A DNA stretch of 64,000 nucleotides from Larus michahellis. Taxonomy: Eukaryota; Chordata; Aves; Charadriiformes; Laridae. Position numbers and translations under genes: made by a program. Numbering within the stretch: the first letter of the stretch is position 1; each line of letters starts with the position of its first letter. The notes under the pieces were generated by a model. That model made no database searches. It was not told where the DNA came from and saw only the letters and a list, made by a program, of their open reading frames with translations. Shown here in pieces: positions 25,793-37,624 of the stretch. The DNA lies in the NCBI RefSeq assembly GCF_964199755.1, contig NC_133918.1, forward strand, positions 930,001-994,000, given 5' to 3'.

Positions 25793-27445
25793 TCCCTATA
25801 AGTGCCCTATAGGTGCCCTATAGGTGCCCTCCGGCTACTATAGAGCCCGCCAGCCAGCTCACTGGCTCTCTGTAGGCCGCCCCTGTGAAAGCCCCCGCCC
25901 TCAGTCTGTGCCGTGCTGTTGCTATAGGGCCCTCAGGCCAAAGCACAAGCCGGCTATAGGTGCTGTGGTGTTGCTATAGGGCTCCCCATCAAGGCATGGG
26001 CTCTCTATAGGTGCTCTGGGGGTTACTACAGGCTAATTACCCCCATTACGTCACAGGCTCTCTACAGGTGCCATGGTGTTGCTGTAGGAAGCCCCGGCTT
26101 GGGTATGGGCTCTCCATAGGTGCCGTGGTGTTCCTATAGGACCCCCCCCCTTAAACACAGGCTCTCTATATGTGCCAAGGGGTTGCTGTAGGGCCCCCTG
26201 ATTTAGGCACAGGCTCCCTATAGGTGTCGTGGTGTTGCTATACGACCCCCCTTTTAAACACAGGCTCTCTATAGGTGTTGTGGTGTTGCTATATGACCCC
26301 CCTGTTTAAACACAGGCTCTCTATAGGTGTAGTGGCATTGCTATACCCCCCCATTGAGGCCCAGGCTCTCTATAGGTGCCATGGTGTTGCTATATGCCCC
26401 CCTGTTTAAACACAGGCTCTCTATAGGTGTCATGGGGTTGCTGTACCCCACCATTGAGGCCCAGGCTCTCTATAGGTGTCGTGGTGTTGCTATATGCCCC
26501 CGTATTTAAACACAGGCTCTCTATAGGTGTCATGGGGTTGCTATACCCTCCCATTGAGGCCCAGGCTCTCTGTAGGTGCCATGGTGTTGCTATAAGACCC
26601 CCCTTTTAAACACAGGCTCTCTATAGGTGTCGTGGTGTTGCTATACGACCCCCTTTTAAACACAGGCTCTCTATAGGTGTTGTGGTGTTGCTATACGACC
26701 CCCCTTTTAAACACAGGCTCTCTATAGGTGTCATGGTGTTGCTATACCCTCCCATTTAGGCACAGGCTCTCTATACGTGCCATGGTGTTGCTATATACCC
26801 CCCTGTTTAAACACAGGCTCTCTATAGGTGTCATGGGGTTGCTATACCCTCCCATTTAGGCCCAGGCTCTCTATAGGTGTTGTGGTGTTGCTATACCCTC
26901 CCATTTAGGCCCAGGCTCTCTATAGGTGTCGTGGTGTTGCTATACCCTCCCATTTAGGCCCAGGCTCTCTATAGGTGCCATGATGTTGCTATATACCCCC
27001 GCATTTAAACACAGGCTCTCTATAGGTGTCATGGGGTTGCTATACTCTCCCATTTAGGCACAGGCTCTCTATAGGTGTCATGGGGTTGCTATACCCCCCC
27101 ATTGAGGCCCAGGCTCTCTGTAGGTGCCACGGTGTTGCTATATGACCCCCCTTTTAAACACAGGCTCTCTATAGGTGTCGTGGTGTTGCTATACGACCCT
27201 CCTTTTAAACACAGGCTCTCCATAGGTGTCATGGCATTGCTATACGCCCCCATGTGGGCCCAGGCTCTCTATAGGCGCCATGGTGTTGCTATACACCCCC
27301 CCGTTTAAACACAGGCTCTCTATAGGTGTCATGGGGTTGCTGTACCCCCCCATTGAGGCCCAGGCTCTCTGTAGGTGCCGTGGTGTTGGTACAGGACCCC
27401 CCCTCATTTAGGCACGGGCTCTCTCTGTAGGTGCTCTCTATAGGG
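25793..27445 (+). repeat. ~50-bp minisatellite array in NFIC intron 6
   Basis: About 33 units of 49-51 bases occur in direct orientation. The usual unit begins CACAGGCTCTCTATAGGTG, continues with TCGTGGTGTTGCTATA and ends in a pyrimidine stretch with TTTAAA, or in CCATTGAGGCC / CCATTTAGGCC. Two or three unit subtypes alternate. The left end is more diverged (CTATAGGTGCC words from about 25796), which suggests older units there. Open frames rich in LSIGV and LLY are artefacts of the array. Confidence 0.95.
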
Positions 27446-28873
27446 CCAGCCCAGCACCCCAGCCCCACGCCAGCCTCTCCCAGCCCCACGGCGGCGGCCG
27501 CTGGCGCTATGGACAGCTTGCTTTCTTGCTTGGCGTTTTTTTTCCCTTTCCTGTCTAGACAGCCCCAATTAGCTGTTCATTAAGAAAAGGGGGGGGGGGG
27601 GGGGCTGGGCTAATTAAAGCGATGCTGCAGGGCTGGCACAGCGGCTCCCACGCCCCGGGGCGCCTTCGCGGGCTGCAGGCGAAGGAAGGAACCGTTGGTC
27701 TTTCTCCCCACTTGGCTCTTACCGTGCCTCCCCGCACCCTCAACAGTGGGGCAGGATCCGTCCCGGCCCCCCAGCCCTGCCACGGCTTGGTGGTGCCTGG
27801 CCGGGGGGCTGGAGGCACCGATCCTGTCAGAAGGAGGTTTGGGGAAAGCAAGTCCTGCCCCAGGAGGGTGCCCCGTATGTGCTGGGGACAGTGCCCCATC
27901 CTGCCCCCCCGAGGCCCCATGGGGCTGGGGCTGCTGGGGGGCAGGAGAGTCCCAGGAGACCCCCTCCCCAAAGCGTTGCACGCTGGCGTGCGTGGTGGGA
28001 GGGAGCTGTGCAGGGATGTCCCTGTCCCCCGCTGGTGACCTGATCCAGGGCAGGGACGGGTGGGGACGAGGAGGAGGGGTGCAAGGCGGGGTTATGACAA
28101 TCCTGTACGGGATGTTCTGGGAAATCCTCCTAACCCCCGGCTGAGAAGGGGCTAAACCCATTACCGGGGCTGGGCCAAACGGCCAGAGCTAAAGCCACGG
28201 TGGCAGCGGGAGATTAATGTGCCCGCTGCCCCCTCCTGCTCAACCCTGTGCCCTGGGGTGGCCCTTGGGGACCTGGGTGTCTGGCACTGTGCAGGGACCT
28301 TGGGGGCCAGAGGTCCGTGGAGGGTCCCCCCACCCCGAGCAGGCGCCTTTGTGCCTCCCCCGGAGCTCCTTGTACTGGTGGGATGTGGACCCGGGGTGCC
28401 AGGGGAGGGGGGGGGGGTCCCAGTGGGGGCACCCACTGCTGCACCCAGGGTGGTCACGTGCGAACATGCAGCACCTGCATGCACACACATGCGCACACGG
28501 GCGCACGCGCGCGCTCCAGCCGATGCCCGTGCATGGGCACGCGCCTGCACACCCATGTGCGTGTCCACACACTCCCCCAGGTGCGCACGGTCGTGCTGGC
28601 GCGCACCCGCGCACACCCGTATGCTGGTGCACACACACGTGCGCACCTGCAGGACACCCCTAGAGGTGCCCGTCCTCCTGCACACGCGCACACACGTGCA
28701 CGCACGCGCACGTCACACCCACGCACCCTCCTCATGCCCAGCCTGGCCCCAGGGCGCCGCTCACCCCAGGAAGACGCACCCCCCCGAGCCCAGGCCAGGC
28801 TGGCAGCACCCCCAGGACTTCGGGGGTCCCGTGGCGGGTGCCGGGGTGTGACGCTGCGCCCTGCTTTCCCCAG
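27446..28873 (+). other. NFIC: NFIC intron 6, remainder
   Basis: GC-rich intron sequence follows the array. It holds an AT-richer segment at 27515-27620 with a G-run at 27587-27604 and the Z-DNA-prone tract listed separately. The acceptor is CTTTCCCCAG before exon 7. No further exon was seen. Confidence 0.85.
28465..28735. repeat. Alternating CA/CG (Z-DNA-prone) tract
   Basis: Long imperfect runs of alternating purine-pyrimidine such as CACACACATGCGCACACGGG and GCGCACGCGCGCGC cover about 270 bases. They are simple-sequence derived and non-coding. Confidence 0.85.
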
Positions 28874-29002
28874 GCATCTCCCCCACCGTGAAGAAGACGG
28901 AGATGGACAAGTCCCCCTTCAACAGCCCATCGCCCCAGGACTCCTCGCCCCGGCTGAGCAGCTTCACGCAGCACCACCGTCCCGTCATCGCGGTGCACAG
29001 CG
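28874..29002 (+). CDS. NFIC: NFIC exon 7
   Basis: 129 bases, phase 1 to phase 1. It encodes [20 protein letters not shown] and then [20 protein letters not shown]. The [18 protein letters not shown] block is diagnostic for NFIC. Donor GTGAGT; the next intron is 105 bases. Confidence 0.96.
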
Positions 29003-29107
29003 GTGAGTGTCCTGGCAGGGAAACCGAGGCACGGGGCCAGCGAGGGGCTGGGGCAGTGACTAGCTCCGAGTGACACTGTGGATCACCCCTTCCGCTCTCA
29101 CCTGCAG

Positions 29108-29292
29108 GTATCGCCCGAAGCCCGCACCCGTCGTCTGCGCTGCATTTCCCCACCACCTCCATCCTCCCCCAGACGGCCTCCACCTACTTCCCCCACACGG
29201 CCATTCGGTACCCGCCTCATCTCAACCCGCAGGACCCGCTGAAAGATCTCGTCTCGCTGGCCTGCGACCCGTCCAACCAGCAGCCCGGACCG
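29108..29292 (+). CDS. NFIC: NFIC exon 8
   Basis: 185 bases, phase 1 in and phase 0 out. It encodes [20 protein letters not shown] followed by [19 protein letters not shown] and a segment ending [29 protein letters not shown] is nearly identical to human NFIC. Acceptor CCTGCAG, donor GTAAGA. Confidence 0.96.
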
Positions 29293-30564
29293 GTAAGAAT
29301 CCGGCCACATCCCTGCATCCCATCACTGACCTCGCCGTGGGGTGCTGGGGACCTGTTGCCGACCGGTTGCCACAGCAGCGTCTCCTGGATCGTCTGCAGT
29401 CACTGCCGTCACCACCGCCGCCGCATGTCAGGGGGGTCTCAAGGTGCTCCGGTGGCACCCGGGTGCCGGTACCCAGCCTGGTAGGGTGTTCTTACCGCTG
29501 TGGTGGCGGCTGAGCAGCTCTGGCTGGTGCCATGCGTTGGTTCGGGAGTTCCGCTGTGCCTGGTCAGGGTTGGCACCTGGTTTCTCCGGCAATGGAGGTG
29601 GTGGCCCCTGGCTCAGCACGGGGACCTGCCTCGTAGCGGGGACAGGGCGGTGGGTGCTGGGGTTGAGCTGTCAGCCAGGGCTGGGGGGGGGTCTGGTGGG
29701 AGTGTGGCATCTGGCAGGGGATGTGTGACCGTCGCCAAAGAGCCACCGTGTGCCAGTGTGCCCGGGAGAGTGATGGGCTCGGTGTGCCCCATCCTCCCGT
29801 GCAGCCGGCTGGTGACCTGTCAGCCCCGCCGCTGCGCCGTGTCCTTCAGTGACCCACGGGGGTGGCACGGACACCACCCCACGCACCCCACACCCCCAGC
29901 ACCCCTTGTACCCAGCACCCCGCGCACCCACTCCCCCGGGCTCCCTTTGTGCCCAAAGCTGGGGGCCAGGGGTGGCCGCATTCCCACTCCCATGCCCCGC
30001 GCTCCCGCTCCGCTCCCCGGATGCAGGAGGGTCTCAGGGAGCCCCTCTGAGTCTGCCCAGCACCCGCCTGCTGCCCCTCACCGGTGAGGCCTGATGCCAA
30101 GGTGGGGGGCACAGCTGATCTTCACCTGTGCAGCGGCTGAGTGCCGGGCTGGCGGGGGCTGTGTTGGGAGTGGCCCCCCACCAGGTCGGGTGTGGGGAGC
30201 AGGGACAGGAGCCTTTGAAGGCCGGCACCGCGGGGTGCCCCTTCCCTGCAGGTGAGCACTTCAAAGGCCTCCCGCTGCCGCCGCGGAGAGGGGGGCAGAG
30301 CGCGCCGGCTCTGGCACACGCCGCCATGGGACATGGCCCCCCCCCAGCCCACTCCCAACCCCCCCTGCACCGCCGTGATTTCCCTCTCGCCGGCGCCGAC
30401 CGTTCAGGGCTGCTCTGAGACCCATCAAACTCGTGTCAACGGTGAGGGATGCTCCGTGCCCGTGCCAGCCGGCACCGGGGGCTCACCGGGCCGGCTTTGC
30501 CGGTGCTGCGCGTGCTTCCTAATGGCTTGTGCTGTTTGTTTTTCTGTCTGTGTTGTGTCCCCAG
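29293..30564 (+). other. NFIC: NFIC intron 8
   Basis: A 1.27 kb GC-rich intron with CAGCACCCC-like short repetition around 29870-29940. The acceptor is preceded by TTGTTTTTCTGTCTGTGTTGTGTCCCCAG... in shortened form: a long T-rich tract ending CCCCAG. Nothing else was recognised. Confidence 0.85.
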
Positions 30565-30724
30565 TTAAATGGAAGTGGTCAAGTGAAAGTGCCCAGCCAC
30601 TACCTGCCCACGCAGATGCTGGCGCCGCCACCTCCCCCCGGCATGCCCCGCTTGGCCATCTCTCCTGACACCAAATCCACCACGACAACTACCGAGGGAG
30701 GGACGACCTCACCGACATCACCCA
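30565..30724 (+). CDS. NFIC: NFIC exon 9
   Basis: 160 bases, phase 0 in and phase 1 out. It encodes [20 protein letters not shown], then [20 protein letters not shown] and [11 protein letters not shown]. This is the proline-rich CTF transactivation segment. Exons in this position are known to be alternatively spliced in NFI genes. Skipping this one alone would shift the frame, because 160 is not a multiple of three. Donor GTAAGC. Confidence 0.95.
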
Positions 30725-32354
30725 GTAAGCACCCCGCGGCGCCCACCCCTCTCCCCGGCCCGGCCGGCCCCCTCCTCTCGCAGCCCCCCGAAGGTCCCCC
30801 CCCAATCTCAGTGCTGCTGGGGGGATGTTGGTGGAGGTGGCCTCCCCGCAGCCGGGGAGAGGGCGGCAGCCAGCACACAGCGAGTTTGCTGGGTCTCAGG
30901 CAGGTCAGAGCAGGCAGGGTTTGGGCAGGCGGCTGTTGTGTTCCCTCCCCTGAAGGGTTCCGTGCTGGTCCCAGGGACCAGCCCGAGTCCCGCGTCCCTC
31001 TGAGATGGCCGGGGGAGTGGGAGCGGAGCCGCAGAGGGGCTCCCCCAAGCCGACATCCTGCCCAAACCCCCCCAGCATGGGTAGGGCTTGCGGGGGAGGC
31101 CGTCGCCTCTCCGTGCCTCAGTTTCCCCACTGGCTGGCAGCGGCGGTGCTGTCGGGGATGCGGGGACCAGCCGGCGTGGGTACAGCGCGGGGGGCAGTGT
31201 GCCTGGCTGTGCCGCAGGGGGGTGCCGTCCTCTCGCTGCCATGGGATTCCTTGGCACTGGGGACCCCGATCTGGCTGGGGGCCGTGGAGCGGCGCGGGTG
31301 CAAGGACTGCGTGCAGGGCCCCTGGAGCCCTCGGCGGGAGGCGCCTGGGGAGCCTTTGTTAGCAGCGGTGGCTGACGAGCTCATCCCCCTCCGCTCCACC
31401 TCAGGGGGCTTTAGCGCCTTGGCCAGAAGGATTTTGGGAGCGCAGAGGGAAGACGCTGGCGTCACCCTTGATTTGGCATTGGGGCATGTGCCACAGTGGT
31501 GGGACGCTGTGCCATCACCGCACTCTGTGAGGGGTTGTCCCTGTCTCTGTCCCACTGTTCCCACGGGACACCTCCTGGTACCCTGAGAGGGTGCCATGTC
31601 CGCACCAGGTCAAGCCCTGCACGGGCGCAGTGTCCGCGGGGGACAGGCCGCAGCCGGGTGCTGCCAGCCGCCGGCGGGTGTCGAGGTTATGTGGCGTGAA
31701 GAATCAAAGCCCAGCCGATGTGGAGGGGAGAGCTCGGGGTGCCGTGGCCTGGCCGGTGACGGGGCCATGGCCATAGCCACGGGGAGGGACTGGGCAGTGC
31801 CAGTCCCCCCCTCAGGCTCAGGGAAGGATGCGCATGGGGGACACTAGCTGTCCCCAAGGGGAGCAGAGGACATGTAGCTCTGAGCCCCCTCTCAGGACCC
31901 TGAGCCCAGGAGCTCAGCGGGGCCGGGGGGGTCTCAGTGCTGGACCCCCAGCTTGGGGCTGGAAGTGGCAGCGGGTGGATGTGGCTGAGTGGAGCTGGTG
32001 GCTCCCATCACACTCGCCCCACAGCAGCTCTGCTCGGGAAGCCGCGGCGCCGGCACGGTAGGGGAGCACCCGTCTGCGCCTGCACCCTGGGGGGGGTCTT
32101 GACCCCCAGCCCGCCGTCGCCCCAAAGCCGGCCCTGCCGCAGGGCACAGACACGACGGCACCACCCCGGGCGCAGCATCCCTGGCCTCTGCTCGCCCACT
32201 GCCGGGACACAGCCAGGGATGTCGCCCGGCCACCAGCTCCGGGTGCCCGGGACGCCCATCCCAGCAGTGCCAGGGAGTGGGCCAGGCTTGGCCCCGGGGG
32301 GACGATGGCGGTGCCACTGGCAGCCCCGTTAATGAGCTCTCGTTTGTTCCCCAG
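30725..32354 (+). other. NFIC: NFIC intron 9
   Basis: A 1.63 kb GC-rich intron. It holds a GTGCCTCAGTTTCCCC word at 31113-31128 and no other recognisable element. The acceptor is CGTTTGTTCCCCAG. Confidence 0.85.
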
Positions 32355-32440
32355 CCTACTCTGCACCAGGCACGCCCCCTGCGAACCGTTCCTTCGTGGG
32401 ATTAGGACCAAGGGATCCTGGGAGTATCTATCAGGCACAG
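32355..32440 (+). CDS. NFIC: NFIC exon 10
   Basis: 86 bases, phase 1 in and phase 0 out. It encodes [20 protein letters not shown] and then [19 protein letters not shown] is the conserved NFIC tail block. Donor GTGAGA. Confidence 0.95.
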
Positions 32441-34487
32441 GTGAGAGCGGGGATGCTGCTGGGGGGACCCTCCTGCCCGCGCCCCGGGCATCGCCGCCGT
32501 GGCATCGCCATGGGCATCGCCACCATGGGCATGGCCGTTGCGGGTATCGCCGTTGTGGGTATCACTGCCGTGGCATTGCTGACGTGGGCATCCCCACCGT
32601 GGCATCGCTGCCGTGGTATTGCCACTGTGGGCATTGCTGCCGTGGCCATTGGCAAGATGGGCATCACTGCTGTGACGTGACCGCCGTGGGCATTGCCACT
32701 GTGGCCATTGCCACGGTGGGCATCACCGCTGTAAGATCACTGCCATGGGCATTGCCACCATGGGCATGGCCACTGCAGGCATCGCCATTGTGGGCATCCC
32801 CACCACGGCATCACTGCCGTGGCGTCACTGCCATGGATATTGCCACCGTGGGCATTGCCACTGTGGCATCACTGCCATGGGCATTGCCACAGTGGGAATT
32901 GCCGCTGTGGGCATTCCTGCCATGGACATTGCCACCGTGGTCATGACCACTGTGGCATTGCTGCCCTGCCATTGCTACTGCGGGCATCACAGCCTCAACA
33001 TCGCCCCTGTGGGTATTGCCACCACGGGCATTGCCGCCTTGGCATCCCCACCATGGGCATCACCACCCGGCACCCCATGCCAGGGCCTCGGGCGCTGGGT
33101 CCCCCAGGGCAGAGGGAGGTCATTGCCGTGCCCATGCCTGGCACCTTGCCCTCCCTCTGCCAGGCTCCAGCTGTGCCTGGCCTGGCACCACGGCACAGCC
33201 GGGCTGCCCAGGTGTCCACAGCATCCCCTGCTCTCGCCCAACTGCGCCCGCCGGCCGCTCCAGCTGCAGCGGGATGTGGCGTGCGCCTTTCCAGGGCCTT
33301 TTGCTTAGTCCTGGCAATTTTTTAACTGGTATTTCGCGAGCCGATGCCAGCGCCGTGGGCAGTGCCATGGGGCCAGGGCAGGGTAGTGCCAGCACCTTGC
33401 CTCACTTGTGATATGAGTTGGCCGGCCTCAGCCGTCCCAGCAGGGGCGGCTTCGGGAGGCTGCAGCCTTGCCCAGGGGGTGACGCCGGTGCTGGGGCAGT
33501 GGGATGGGTGTGTGGATGGCGCCGTGCCGGGGGCACCCCGGGGTGCCGCACCCGCTGGGGGCAAGTGCTTGGAGCGCTGAGCTGTGCCGTGGGGCACCCA
33601 GGGGTGCTGTGCTGTGCCAGGGTGCAAGTGCTCGGGGACCACAAGTTAGGACACCCAAGGGTGCTGTGCCGTAGCAGGGGACAAACGCTGGGGGCCTGTC
33701 TCTGACCACAGCCCCCCCTGCCCTGTCTCAGTTTCCCCAATCCTACACGTAGGCAGAGCACAGCGGGGTGGGCACCCCGAGGGCTTTGGGTCCCTAAAGA
33801 GGAGACATGGGGCAGCAGTGGGAGAACCCCGAGGAACAGGGTGCCCGGGTCCCTGCACCCCCCCAGCCCCCTGGGGGTGACAGCTGCTCACAGTTCCCGG
33901 AGTCCCTGTCCCTGTGCACGGGTGTGCAGTCGCGCTCCGGGAGCTTCCCCGGGGCTCAAGGATGCTTTGCACGGGGAAACTGAGGCACGGAGGAAATGAA
34001 GTGGCGTCCCGCATCCCTGGGAGGGGTAGCCGAGACCTGCTGCTTTCGGGTCATGTGTGGCGGGGCCGGGAAGGGTTAAGGGAAGCGGCGGCCCCGAGCT
34101 GTCTCGTTGCCAACGGAAACCAGACATGAGGTAATCGGGGACGAACTTGAACTTGGGGCTTGGGAGGGGGGGGAGACAATGGGAGGGTGGCAGGGGGCCA
34201 CCCTGCGGGGTCTCCAGCCCTGCCACCCCCGCTACCCGTCATCCCCAAGTGGGACTGTTCCCCGGGGAGCGTCGTCTTTGCCGCGGAGCTGCAGAGGGAC
34301 CGGCCACCAAGGGGGACACGGGTGGCTCCGACGCAGAGGACTGATAAATTCAGTGCAGGAGGGGGAACGCCACGGGTGACAGCATGGGGACAGCTATCTC
34401 AGGGTGCGGGGCGCACGCCCCGGGGGGGTGGAGTGGCTTCGTGGCGCAAAGAACTAACGCCGGCCTCTCTCTCTTCTCTCCCGGCAG
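32441..34487 (+). other. NFIC: NFIC intron 10
   Basis: A 2.05 kb intron dominated on its left by the 15-bp minisatellite. The right half is ordinary GC-rich sequence with two GGGGAAACTGAGGC-type words (33725 minus sense, 33972 plus sense). The acceptor CTCTTCTCTCCCGGCAG has a strong pyrimidine tract. Confidence 0.85.
32482..33068 (+). repeat. 15-bp minisatellite, unit GGCATYGCCRCYGTG
   Basis: About 39 direct copies of a 15-base unit (GGCATTGCCACCGTG and variants, some 14 bases) run for nearly 590 bases. Because the period is a multiple of three, a long frame reading G-I-A-T-V repeats is open across part of it. That frame has no other support as coding. Confidence 0.92.
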
Positions 34488-34505
34488 TCCTGGTACCTGG
34501 GATAA
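34488..34505 (+). CDS. NFIC: NFIC exon 11 (terminal coding: SWYLG stop)
   Basis: The final exon starts after CCCGGCAG in phase 0 and encodes Ser-Trp-Tyr-Leu-Gly then TAA at 34503-34505. This is exactly the C-terminus of full-length NFIC (and of NFIA). It confirms the reading frame through all ten exons in the window. Confidence 0.97.
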   Translation, partial: SWYLG

Positions 34506-35722
34506 CCGCCGCCGTGCCGCCCCTTCGCCTCCCTTCTCCTCTGCTTTAGGCACCCCCAGAGGAACATCCCCGTCCCCGAGCACCAGGCCCAGCCTTGCGG
34601 TGACGACGGAGAGCGTGGACTCACGACGATGACGACGACGACGACGACAACGACGACAAGCAAAACCCACACCCGAAGGAAAGAGCGAGAGAAAGGAATA
34701 AGGAAAAGGGTCAAACTTTTTTAAAAAGGAAAACAGACAAACAAAACAACAACCCACCCCAGGAGGACCTTCCCCCCCCACCCCAGCGATGCGCCAGAAA
34801 ACAAAGAAACAGAAAGAGAAGAAAAAAAAACACTATTATGTGTCCCGTCGGCCGGCACCGTGCCGAGACCTGACACAACTTGTGCCAGCGATGCCTCCCG
34901 GAGCGGCAGCGGGGCTGCGGCGCCAGAGCCCTGCCGGCCGCTCGCCGGAGGGTCGGATATGCAAACGGCTCTTGACTCTCTCATTCTTGCCTCTATGTGA
35001 GTAGAAAAGATCAATTCCCTCCCCCCGCCGTCCCCCCCAGCCCCATGCAGACTCTCGGGGGGGCCCCGGGGCCGGGGTGGGGCGCGGCGGGGTTGGGGGG
35101 GCCCTTCCTGCCGCCGGTTCCCAACGGATGCGGCCGCACTCGCCGTCGGGGCGGTGGGATGCTCCGTGCCGTGAAAGCGCCTCGGGGATGGGCGACGCCG
35201 TGCTGCGGTGACGCGGTGATGCGGTGGCATGGTGGCAGGGTGACACGGTGGCACAGTGGCCCACTCGGCTTGGCACAGCACGAGCGAGTGTCACAAGGAG
35301 GAGGGTGCTTGGGGACATGGAGGGTGCGTGGGCACGGACGGAGGAGGGTCGTGGTGGTGGTGGCACCCCGATTCCCGCGGGGACACGGTTTGGGGACGCT
35401 CCCACCACGGCCCCAGCGGGACCCGGCCTGCCACCGTCGGGCCATGACATCGGTCACGCCGCGGCACCGGTCACCGTCTCTCTGCAATGCCTTCCTCGCC
35501 CCCCAGCGTGCACCGGCCCCTGGCCCCACGTGTCCCCATGCGTGTCCCTGTGTCCCCCTGCGTGTCCCCACGCGGGGGGGGGGGCGGTCCGCGGGGGCGT
35601 GCGTCCGTGTGTCTGAGCTATGCATTCCTGTGGACAGGTACCAGGTGGATGGCGAGGAGAGGGTGCGCTCGTGTTGCACATTTTGTAGGAAATGCACTTT
35701 TAAGAGGGAATCGTCAAAAAAA

Positions 35723-35755
<33 letters not shown>

Positions 35756-36852
35756 AGAAGAAAAGGAGAAAAGAAAAAAAAAAATCACAAAAAAAGGAGG
35801 AGGAGAAGGAGGAGGAAGAGGAGGAGGAGACGGAGCCCCCGGCACTGGCTTGCTGGGATGGCTGGTTTGGGGTTTTTGGTTTTTTTTTTTTTTTTTTTTT
35901 AAAAAATACAAAAGGATGGAGGAAAGGAGCCTGAGCGAGGCCGAGGGCAGAGCCAGCCCCACGGAGCCCCCAGCCCCACGGAGCCCCCGGCCCCACAGAG
36001 CCCCCGGCCCCGCGTCAAGTGCCTGAACTGCAGCGGGGAGGGGTCCCGGCACCCCCGGAGGAGCCCCCGGCCGGGGACCGCGCTGGAGGAAGCACCCGGC
36101 CGTCCCCGTCTCACGCGATGGCAGCGTGGCCGGGAAGAGGACGCGGGGACATGGCAGTGCCTTAGAGCAGAGCGACCCACGCGGCGGCCGAGGCGAGGAG
36201 GAGGAAGGTGACGAAGGCTCCCGACGTCTCCAGCGAGATAGTGGCGGCCACGGAGGAGCCAGGTCCCAGGCGTGTCCCCAAGGGGACCCCACACCCCAGG
36301 GGACACCCCACGGGTGATGACGGAGAGAAGCCACCGTGGGATGTCCGGGAGCAGGGGACGTCATCGAGGCCACCGCCGCCACCCGCCTGACCCCCTCCCC
36401 TGGCACCCAGAGCTGCCCCGTGGACCACCGGCATCGCAGCCCCCGTCCCACCGGCCACCCCGCTCCCCCCCGCAGCTTCCCACCCCCACCCCCCACCCCC
36501 CCCACCCCGGGACGGCGCAGCGAGGCCGGATCCCGCCCGCCCGCAGCACGGCACCGGGGAAAGGGCTGACGCAGGAAATCCCGGGAGACGAAAAAAATAA
36601 TCAAAACGGACAAGAAAAGGAGAAAAACCCACGAAAAACCAACAACAACAACAACAACAACAACAAAACAAAAACACACAAAAAAACCAACCAAAAAAAA
36701 AAAAAAAAAGCGCTTGGCGGAGAGGGAAACCTGGTTGTTATTTTTTTTTGGTTTTTTTTTTTTTTTTTACAAAAAAAGATCTGAGAAAAGAAACACATGG
36801 GAAAAAAAAAAGAAAAAAAAAGGAAAAGACATAAAAAAAAAAAAAAAAGACA

Positions 36853-36858
36853 AATAAA
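36853..36858 (+). terminator. Candidate NFIC poly(A) signal AATAAA
   Basis: A canonical hexamer on the NFIC strand, 2.35 kb after the stop, followed within 30 bases by GCATGGTGCTTTAACAG. The A-rich context makes chance occurrence possible. Confidence 0.4.
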
Positions 36859-37424
36859 CTGCATGGTGCTTTAACAGGATCTGGTGACCTGGCTCAACCC
36901 AGCCGCCGATGGCTGATGCTGTGCATGGCAGACTGTATTAACCGGCTCTACCTTCCCCCCCCCCCGCCCCCCCTCCCCTCCTCCCCCCCCCTCCCCCGTC
37001 ACCTTCAGCGAAAGAGAAAAAAAAAAAAAAAAAAAACAACAAAAAGAGGAGAAAAAAAAAACACACAAAAAATTCTGTAGAAAAGAAGAAAAAAAAAAAG
37101 CCGTAAAAAAAAAAAAAACCTACGAGGAAAAAAAAATAATAATAATAATCCATGTTTTCCTAATTTGCACGAAATTTTATACCACATGATGTGCCTTGCC
37201 TTCGAAGACTAAGTATTACCGGACCCGATATCAGTGCGAGGGAGTCGCTGCATGCCCGGGGCTCCCGGGGGGCCGGGGGGGCCGGGGGCGGCCGCCCCCC
37301 CCTTCGCCTCCTGCATGGCTTCTTCTCGGCCGGAAAAATCCCTTTTCTCTCGATTCTTCTTCTTATTTTTTTTTTTTTAAAGCAATTTTTTTTTTTTTTT
37401 TTTTCTTCACCCCCCCATCCCCAC

Positions 37425-37624
37425 NNNNNNNNNNNNNNNNNNNNNNNNNNNNNNNNNNNNNNNNNNNNNNNNNNNNNNNNNNNNNNNNNNNNNNNNNNNN
37501 NNNNNNNNNNNNNNNNNNNNNNNNNNNNNNNNNNNNNNNNNNNNNNNNNNNNNNNNNNNNNNNNNNNNNNNNNNNNNNNNNNNNNNNNNNNNNNNNNNNN
37601 NNNNNNNNNNNNNNNNNNNNNNNN
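37425..37624. other. Assembly gap (200 N)
   Basis: Exactly 200 N bases, flanked on the left by T- and C-runs and on the right by an A-run and a (TA)n run. The round length suggests a placeholder. The true size is unknown. Confidence 0.99.

Noticed and set aside
25793-27445. Possible CRISPR-like array (regular ~50-base units)
   Set aside because: The units are contiguous direct repeats without unique spacers, in a vertebrate intron: a minisatellite.
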